64,000 nucleotides of DNA from Panopea generosa (Eukaryota; Mollusca; Bivalvia; Adapedonta; Hiatellidae): positions 26,977,245 through 27,041,244 of the forward strand of contig CM055898.1 of the NCBI GenBank assembly GCA_029582155.1, read 5' to 3'. The notes beneath the pieces are model-generated. The model made no database searches, was not told where the DNA came from, and saw only the letters and a list, made by a program, of their open reading frames with translations. The position numbers and the translations under genes are program-made. Of the stretch, positions 57,366 to 64,000 are shown in pieces. Within the stretch, counting starts at the first letter, position 1, and each line of letters opens with the position of its first letter.

Positions 57366-57848
57366 TACTGGGGGCGTTATTCATCCCAATTACGTCAAAG
57401 ATCAGTTAATACAAAAGCTGTTCCAATCGTTCTGTTGTTGAACAACTTAATCCGTTTTATCGGAGTGTGTTTTATATCTCCGATATTTATTGCCAAGGAA
57501 ATGTTTACGAGATGCTATTATTATATATTATTATATATATTGATCAGCTCCTCACTTCCTATCTGGTGTGGTTGACATTTTGTAAGCTATATCGTTGTTT
57601 TTGGTGCAACGGTTGGAAGATGCTTTTTGCTTAGATGCATGGACTTTTTCTGACTTTTTGATGTGTGTGTGTGTGTTTGTTCGTGCGCGCGATTGGTGCT
57701 TTTTTGAGAGTGCATTTGTTTTATTTGTTGGTATTGCAAGGATTCTTTTTATATAAAGTAAACTCGTAGTTTGTTTTTATACTGAAAGCAAACCAGATAT
57801 TAAGTTACATCGTCTTAATATGGAATATTTTGTAAGACGCAATTCGAT
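57362..57848. other. Unique T-rich sequence
   Basis: A short (GT)n at 57663. Otherwise nothing supported. Confidence 0.35.
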
Positions 57849-58250
57849 ATGCATAATATACCGTCTGCTAGTACATGTTCTATCAATGGTTTCAGACGAA
57901 GAGCTCAATGCTGCAGATCGCTGTTATATGTCTTGGTAGACACAAATCTTTTGCTTGTGATTTGTTTGATGCGGGCAAATTGCAAGTGCAACTATGTGGA
58001 ATTAAATGGTCGTGTCACAGTGTGTAGCTTTCTTGCAGACCAGACAAAGATTTCCGCATATTTTTACCGGATACGGAAGTTTCATCCTATAGCCGCTGCA
58101 CGCGCTTATTCTACCATTTTAAATAAAAATTGTAAAAAAAATCACTCAGTTAAGGTTGTATGCAAGAAAAGGTATCTATCGTGTGGTTTTCGGATTGCAA
58201 ATTATTTTCCTCGGAGCTCAATAAGCAATACGTTTTCGTTCTGGGTGTAA
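57849..58250 (+). other. 133-codon ORF, not recognised
   Basis: Longest ORF in the window that is not made of tandem repeats. Composition is mixed and Cys-rich ('RRRAQCCRSLLYVLVDTNLL', 'MRANCKCNYVELNGRVTVCS', 'YRIRKFHPIAAARAYST'). I recognise no domain, no signal peptide and no convincing splice sites. In a 64 kb AT-rich window one such ORF can occur by chance, so I do not call it a gene. Confidence 0.2.
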
Positions 58251-58282
58251 GCCCACCATTGGTCTTTGTTCTTTATTCTATA

Positions 58283-58600
58283 GTAATTAAAAACATGGCT
58301 TGTCATTCATAGAGACTCGAATGAAAGAAATGAAACATATATTTTACTGTTTGTCAACCCCTGCACTACCAATATATGATGAGAAAAATAGGGGCCATTT
58401 GTCATTTAAGAGATTTTTTCTGTCCAGTGTGTACACTGTTGACAAAGTAAAAGAAGACTTCCGAAATCATGTATTCATACCCCAATTTCCAAGAATAATG
58501 GGGTTTTTTTTCTAAATTCACAATTCAAACATGACAATGCTTTCAAAATGCTTCAAATACATCGATATTGTCATTCAAATAAGGAAAATGCATTTTTAAA
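58283..58600 (+). repeat. Dispersed repeat F, second half
   Basis: Matches 12472-12760: 'tatagtaa.taaaaa', 'attttactgtttgtcaaccc', 'tgcactacca', 'tgttgacaaagt', 'taccccaatttccaag', 'caatgct.tcaaaat'. Confidence 0.65.
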
Positions 58601-58767
58601 GAATAAGAAAAAAAGATTATTTATAACCGCCATTATGCAACTACCCCGCGGAAGTATGTGCTGTTCCTAATGGTGATACTTTGCCTTCTAATCTTAATAC
58701 TTGCCATTGTATATACATGCATACGTTGTAAATATCATGAATAAAATATGTTTAAACTAAAAAAGCT

Positions 58768-61345
58768 CAGAGCTGATAAATAATACGCTTCCTGGGTAGA
58801 ACCAGAATCGATTGCTGGGTAGAACCAGAACCGATTGCTGGGTAGAACCAGTACCAATTGCTTGGTAGAACCAGTACCGATTGCTGGGTAGAACCAGAAC
58901 CGATTGCTGGGTAGAACCAGAACCGATTGCTGGGTAGAACAAGAAACGATTTGCTGGGTAAAACCGATTGCTGGGTAGAACCAGTACCGATTGCTGGGTA
59001 GAACCATAACCAACTGCTGGGTAGAACCAGTACCGATTGCTTGGTAGAACCAGAACCGATTGCTGGGTAGAACCAGTACCGATTGCTGGGTAGAACCAGA
59101 ACCGATTGCTGGGTAGAACCATAACCGATTGCTGGGTAGAACCAGAACCGATTGCTTGGTAGAACCAGAACCGATTGCTGGGTAGAACCAGTACCGATTG
59201 CTTGGTAGAACCAGAATCGATTGCTTGGTAGAACCAGAACCGATTGCTTGGTAGAACCAGAACCGATTGCTGGGTAGAACCAGAACCGATTGCTTGGTAG
59301 AACCAGAACCGATTGCTGGGTAGAACCAGTACTGATTGCTTGGTAGAACCAGAACCGATTGCTGGGTAGAACCAGAACCGATTGCTTGGTAGAACCAGAA
59401 CCAATTGCTTGGTAGAACCAGAACCGATTGCTTGGTAGAACCATAACCGATTGCTGGGTAGAACCAGTACCGATTGCTGGGTTGAACCAGAACCGATTGC
59501 TGGGTAGAACCAGAACCGATTGCTGGGTAGAACCAGAACGGATTGCTGGGTAGAACCAGTACCGATTGCTGGGTAGAACCAGAACCGATTTGCTGGGTAA
59601 AACCGATTGCTGGGTAGAACCAGTACCGATTGCTGGGTAGAACCAGAACCGATTTGCTGGGTAAAACCGATTGCTTGGTAGAACCAGAACCGATTGCTTG
59701 GTAGAACCATAACCGATTGCTTGGTAGAACCAGAACCGATTGCTGGGTAGAACCAGAACCGATTGCTTGGTAGAACCAGTACCGATTGCTGGGTAGAACC
59801 AGAACCGATTGCTGGGTAGAACCATAACCGATTGCTGGGTAGAACCAGTACCGATTGCTGGGTAGAACCAGTACCGATTGCTGGGTAGAACCAGAACCGA
59901 TTGCTGGGTAGAACCAGTACCGATTGCTTGGTAGAACCAGAACCGATTGCTGGGTAGAACCAGAACCGATTGCTGGGTAGAACCAGAACCGATTGCTGGG
60001 TAGAACCAGTACCGATTGCTTGGTAGAACCAGAACCGATTGCTGGGTAGAACCAGAACCGATTGCTGGGTAGAACCAGAACCGATTGCTTGGTAGAACCA
60101 GAACCGATTGCTTGGTAGAACCAGAACCGATTGCTTGGTAGAACCATAACCGATTGCTGGGTAGAACCATTACCGATTGCTTGGTAGAACCAGACCCGAT
60201 TGCTGGGTAGAACCAGAACCGATTGCTGGGTAGAACCATTACCGATTGCTGGGTAGAACCAGTACCGATTGCTGGGTAGAACCAGAACCGATTGCTGGGT
60301 AGAACCAGAACCGATTGCTTGGTAGAACCAGAACCGATTGCTTGGTAGAACCATAACCGATTGCTTGGTAGAACCATAACCGATTGCTGGGTAGAACCAG
60401 AACCGATTGCTGGGTAGAACCAGTACCGATTGCTTGGTAGAACCAGAACCGATTGCTGGGTAGAACCAGTACCGATTGCTTGGTAGAACCAGAACCGATT
60501 GCTTGGTAGAACCAGAACCGATTGCTTGGTAGAACCATTACCGATTGCTGGGTAGAACCAGTACCGATTGCTGGGTAGAACCAGTACCGATTGCTTGGTA
60601 GAACCAGAACCGATTGCTGGGTAGAACCATTACCGATTGTTGGGTAGAACCAGAACCGATTGCTGGGTAGAACCAGAACCGATTGCTGGGTAGAACCAGT
60701 ACCGATTGCTGGGTAGAACCAGTACCGATTGCTGGGTAGAACCAGTACCGATTGCTGGGTAGAACCAGAACCGATTGCTTGGTAGAACCAGAACCGATTG
60801 CTGGGTATAACCAGTACCGATTGCTGGGTAGAACCATTACCGATTGCTGGGTAGAACCAGTACCGATTGCTGGGTAGAACCAGAACCGATTGCTGGGTAG
60901 AACCAGAACCGATTGCTTGGTAGAACCAGTACCGATTGTCTGGTATAACCAGTACCGATTGTCTGGTATAACCATTACCGATTGCTGGGTAGAACCAGTA
61001 CCGATTGCTGGGTAGAACCAGTACCGATTGCTTGGTAGAACCAGTACCGATTGTCTGGTATAACCAGTACCGATTGTCTGGTATAACCATTACCGATTGC
61101 TGGGTAGAACCAGTACCGATTGCTGGGTAGAACCAGTAACCGATTGCTTGGTAGAACCAGAACCGATTGCTGGGTAGAACCAGTACCGATTGCTGGGTAG
61201 AACCAGAACCGATTGCTTGGTAGAACCAGAACCGATTGCTGGGTAGAACCAGAACCGATTGCTGTATTTTGAGAGGCATTGCGTCGAGCTACGGATCGAT
61301 CACCTCTGTAGTGAGCGTCCAGCACTCTATCCACCACCCCATCAC
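58768..61345 (-). mobile_element. SINE-B copy expanded by an internal 23-bp minisatellite
   Basis: The left flank of the array, 'aaaagctcagagctgat' followed by 'acgcttcctgggtagaacca', matches the SINE-B tail-side sequence of 3309 and 4782. The right flank, 'tgtattttgagaggcattgc', 'gatcgatcacct' and 'gtagtgagcgtccagcactc', matches the SINE-B head (compare 40870-40964). Between them the core 'ctgggtagaaccagtac' has been amplified to about 2.5 kb. The element is thus one SINE with its centre expanded. Confidence 0.85.
58793..61262. repeat. 23-bp minisatellite, ~107 units
   Basis: Unit 'gaaccagaaccgattgctgg' plus 'gta'. Two positions vary in a mosaic: 'gctggg' versus 'gcttgg', and 'agaacc' versus 'agtacc', 'ataacc' or 'attacc'. 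Several units carry a one-base insertion ('gatttgctgggtaaaaccg', three times in similar context: 58950, 59588, 59651). At 60935-61092 'gattgtctggtataaccag' variants mark a duplicated block. Minus ORFs up to 539 codons are 69-nt (23-codon) repeats of the three frames and are not genes. Confidence 0.97.
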
Positions 61346-61577
61346 CCATAACATGTATATGTGACGGCTGTAGATAACATATGTTTTAAGCCAGTACAAA
61401 TATAGCAATAATGTCATCATCGTGAAGCAGATAGAAAAATAACATTATTTGCAGGCTAGTTATAGCTACAGAGTTAACACTTTTACATGCATGCATTAAC
61501 TATAGCGTGTTCTCATTGAAATAACAATTCCAATGGTAAATTGTTGGTGGCATTGAGAATCAATTTATATGCAGATT
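61346..61577. other. Unique sequence
   Basis: No feature supported. Confidence 0.3.
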
Positions 61578-61660
61578 GATGGGGCGATGGTTGTCGTGAT
61601 AATGGTAAGACGAGGATGGATGGGGCGATGGTTGTCGTGATAAATGGTAAGACGACTATA
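61578..61660. repeat. 41-bp tandem duplication
   Basis: 'gatggggcgatggttgtcgt' plus 'gataatggtaagacga' occurs twice, at 61578 and 61619, with a one-base insertion. Confidence 0.85.
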
Positions 61661-61779
61661 TTAATTGACGGAACAGTAACGTTTGTTTCAGAAGAAGATG
61701 CCTGGGAAGATAAGGGTTTCTGCTGCCACATTGTCTATTGTAAATAAAGGGACGAGTACTGCGTAACGATGAATAATGT

Positions 61780-61990
61780 TTGTATAGTGTATGTGCAAAT
61801 ATATATGTGTGCTGTAAATGGAATGGTATATGTCTGATAAATACAGAAATATAATTATATGAGTACTGTAGATTAAATGGTATATGTTTATTGTATATGT
61901 AATGATATATATGAGTATTGTAGATGTAATGAAATATGTGTAATAAAGATGGGAATATAAATATATGTGTATATATGCGCCATGTGAATT
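61780..61990. repeat. Degenerate AT-rich tandem repeat
   Basis: Loose ~50-60-bp repeats around 'tatatgagtactgtagatta', 'aatggtatatgt' and 'gtaatgatatatatgag'. Low confidence in unit boundaries. Confidence 0.55.
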
Positions 61991-62961
61991 GAATGTGTCA
62001 TTAATCAAGAAAAAGTAGAACGTCTTTTTCCTGAAACGTAAAATGAAGCGTATTTGAGTGCGTTTGAAAAAATGAAGTATGTATGCTTTAGTTTATTAAA
62101 TGAACTATGTTTCTTGGTAAATCATACATAACTAGGTTTCGCTGGTTGCTATGTCATACGTCCAATTTTTGAATGACATTTTGTTTGTTCATTTAATTAG
62201 ATAGAAGAATGATATGTCGATTTTTGGTGCAATGAAGATATATAGTGGATAATAAAGACAAAACGGAAGCTAGGGAAGTTTTGTCAAGATGGATCTCTTC
62301 CCCAAATATTAAGAAATTTTACCTATGTTAGTGACATAAATGAACGTATTAAAACATATGTTATGCCCGACCCAGAGTTCGGGAAAATTGGGGACTCTCT
62401 GCGAGATTACAAATTCGCTTTTACGAAAATCCAGGACCCGCCTTTTTCAAGGTTGTTAGATTTGCCAGATATATCAGAATGGCATACATATTTATTTTTT
62501 ATTTATTTGATGAAATACGAGTATATGTTTTTTTTTTCATAAACTTTCGTATGTGTCGTTGTATAAGATAGAATATCAAATGTAATCAATGTTTGTTCCT
62601 GTGCGTTTCTATACTATGTTTTTTTAATATGATTTATAGTGGGAGAGATTGATAATTTAAAACAAAATGAAATATAGAAATTGAGTCTGTTTTTTTATGC
62701 ACTTTGCGAAATGTTATAACTTTAATACGAGTAACACGCATGCGCGTTGATTGGTGCGGTTGGTTGTATGGAAGAACAAGAAGTCTCATATTGCGTACAC
62801 ACTGGTTTCAGATTGGCACTCGTGTTTTTTATTTCGGTAATCAATAGAAACTAACAGCTACCCGTACTGTCGCAGCCTCCAATACTAAAGAGTTGAATAT
62901 CGAACCACAAATATCAAACTAAAATGAAACCGCTCACATACACTGTAATTTAAATAAAAAA
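61991..62961. other. AT-rich unique sequence
   Basis: No supported feature. A slightly less AT-rich patch at 62270-62480 has no open frame worth calling. Confidence 0.35.
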
Positions 62962-63085
62962 GTTTGTTTGTTTGAATATTTAGCATCATTTGCATGCCAT
63001 CGAGGGCTAGCAGACGATCAGTTAACATAAGCACTAACTCCTCGGATCTCGGAAAATTACTCGAAGAACTAGTTCTTCCTTCATG
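62962..63085 (-). mobile_element. SINE-D tail fragment
   Basis: 'gaatatttagcatcatttgc' and 'atgccatcgagggctagcag' match the SINE-D tail half at 6708-6760, with a (CAAA)n tail on the minus strand. Head missing. Confidence 0.7.
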
Positions 63086-63167
63086 GCGTATTCTATCGAA
63101 CCCTTCACATTTATTTTCTTTATTCTGTATTCTTTGAATATTTGCAATATATGTTATTGATATTGTG

Positions 63168-63290
63168 GCACATGTGTGCCTTGCTTCTGTAATGTATACA
63201 ACTTTTATGGCACATGTGTGTCGTTCTAATAATGCATAATGATAACCATGATTTATGACACATATGTGCTTTACATATTTGCATAATAAT
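63168..63290. repeat. Three diverged ~50-bp repeats around GGCACATGTGTG
   Basis: 'tggcacatgtgtgcc', 'tggcacatgtgtgtc' and 'tgacacatatgtgct' at about 63169, 63210 and 63266, each followed by an AT-rich block with 'aatg.ata'. The first is a near-perfect palindrome. Confidence 0.6.
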
Positions 63291-63699
63291 TACTGGTTAC
63301 AATGTGAACCATTCATTGCACTCGTACTTTGACCCTTATTTTTCGTTAGTTTAGTTTAAACAATATTTTATTCACAGTATCCATGGTTGTCATAAATTCA
63401 GTATACACATTAAATAACGAGTGAAAATAATTCAGAAGAATGTTAAAACAGCTAATATGTATTCGTTCGAGTTCATCCACGTTTTTATATACTAAAAAGG
63501 TTCTCAAACAACTTTATACGATTTACCGTATTGGCATCCTTTCATGGCAGAGTGCATCGTTTATAATAAACACTATATGTGTGTGCGTTTATGTGCCTTT
63601 ACGTGTCTTTAGTGTGTTACGTCGTATTTACGGCTTGTCGTAAAACGTTTATCTCAAGTCGTTCTTATAAAGTATGAGAAATACAAGACGATTGTTGTT

Positions 63700-63940
63700 T
63701 GAATAGTAAGCGTTATTTTAATACCATTGAGGACTAACAGACCATCAATTAACTAACCACTCTTTCCTTGGATCCTGGAAGGTTAGCTAGTACTCGAGTA
63801 CACCAATCTTAGCAGAACAAAACAGAACATAACAGAGAGCCGAATTGTAACGAAACGCAATGACTTATATCAATCTGAATTATCATGGAAACTGTGGCTA
63901 GGTGAAGATTCGAACGCACGACCCCTGTCGCAAATAGAAA
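63700..63940 (-). mobile_element. SINE-D copy, diverged
   Basis: Tail 'gaatagtaagcgttatttta', body 'accattgaggactaacagac', 'gtactcgagtacacc', and B-box region 'gattcgaacgcacgacccct'. Head truncated after the B box. Same order as 6665-6980. Confidence 0.7.
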
Positions 63941-64000
63941 ATGACTTACAAAATAAAAATAAAATACTGCCAATGTACATTTGGATGAAGTGCTGGAACA

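Noticed and set aside
58735-61349. ORFs of 317-539 codons with 23-residue repeats
   Set aside because: All three minus frames of the 23-bp array are open. The array is inside a SINE, so a structural protein is not supported.
1-64000. Integrated virus, toxin gene, rRNA or telomeric repeat
   Set aside because: Looked for and not seen: no capsid-, integrase- or polymerase-like ORF, no rRNA-like sequence and no TTAGGG arrays.

Overview
This 64 kb window looks like AT-rich, intron- or intergene-scale DNA from an invertebrate animal, most plausibly a mollusc (a bivalve is my first guess). The reasons are the absence of long non-repetitive ORFs, several tRNA-derived SINE families, LINE 3' ends with pentanucleotide tails, many short inverted-repeat (MITE-like) elements, and large minisatellite and microsatellite arrays. 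The species assignment is inference; nothing here identifies it directly. Family names used below (SINE-A to D, MITE-1 to 5) are my own labels for sequences that recur inside this window.

No complete protein gene is visible. Three minus-strand segments look like exons because they combine a good splice site with non-repetitive, protein-like translation. They are 19154-19318 (two-Cys/Trp-rich, faintly kringle-like), 27617-27707 (signal peptide followed by a consensus donor) and 28714-28895 (acceptor followed by 59 codons with three N-glycosylation sequons). The last two have compatible phases and a faint ionotropic-glutamate-receptor N-terminus flavour, but they lie in the wrong order to be consecutive exons of one gene. 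All longer ORFs (up to 539 codons) are artefacts of tandem arrays.

Layout. 0-13 kb: unique AT-rich DNA with SINE-B copies (3.3, 4.8 kb), an intact SINE-A (5.15 kb), a degenerate ~100-bp repeat array, a SINE-D nested in a SINE-C (6.6-7.2 kb), nested MITEs (8.4-8.9 kb) and MITE-1 (9.8 kb). 13.6-18.5 kb: one 4.8 kb array of a 27-bp unit with higher-order structure. 18.5-26 kb: candidate exon, two MITE-2 copies, (GA)n and (GTGA)n microsatellites, LINE 3' ends, and a fold-back MITE-3. 26-31 kb: old degenerate array with a younger 61-bp core, two candidate exons, and a SINE-B containing a 28-bp minisatellite. 31-36 kb: MITE-1 pair, SINE-A next to a poly-G run, SINE-B, and two sister minisatellites (38 and 47 bp). 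36-49 kb: mostly unique, with (GAGT)n, SINE-C, LINE 3' end, a 31-bp array, diverged ~0.9 kb direct repeats and a 46-bp array. 49-58 kb: GTGC-linked repeat pair, intact SINE-A with an 11-bp target duplication, MITE-4 and MITE-5. 58.8-61.3 kb: a 23-bp minisatellite of roughly 107 copies embedded inside a SINE-B. 61-64 kb: AT-rich DNA and SINE-D remnants.

The most interesting pattern is mechanistic. Two unrelated-looking minisatellites (23 bp at 58.8-61.3 kb and 28 bp at 30.0-30.4 kb) both sit inside copies of the same SINE-B family and were seeded from adjacent segments of it. A third (31 bp at 40.0 kb) may have been seeded from SINE-A. SINEs therefore appear to be acting as nurseries for tandem repeats here.
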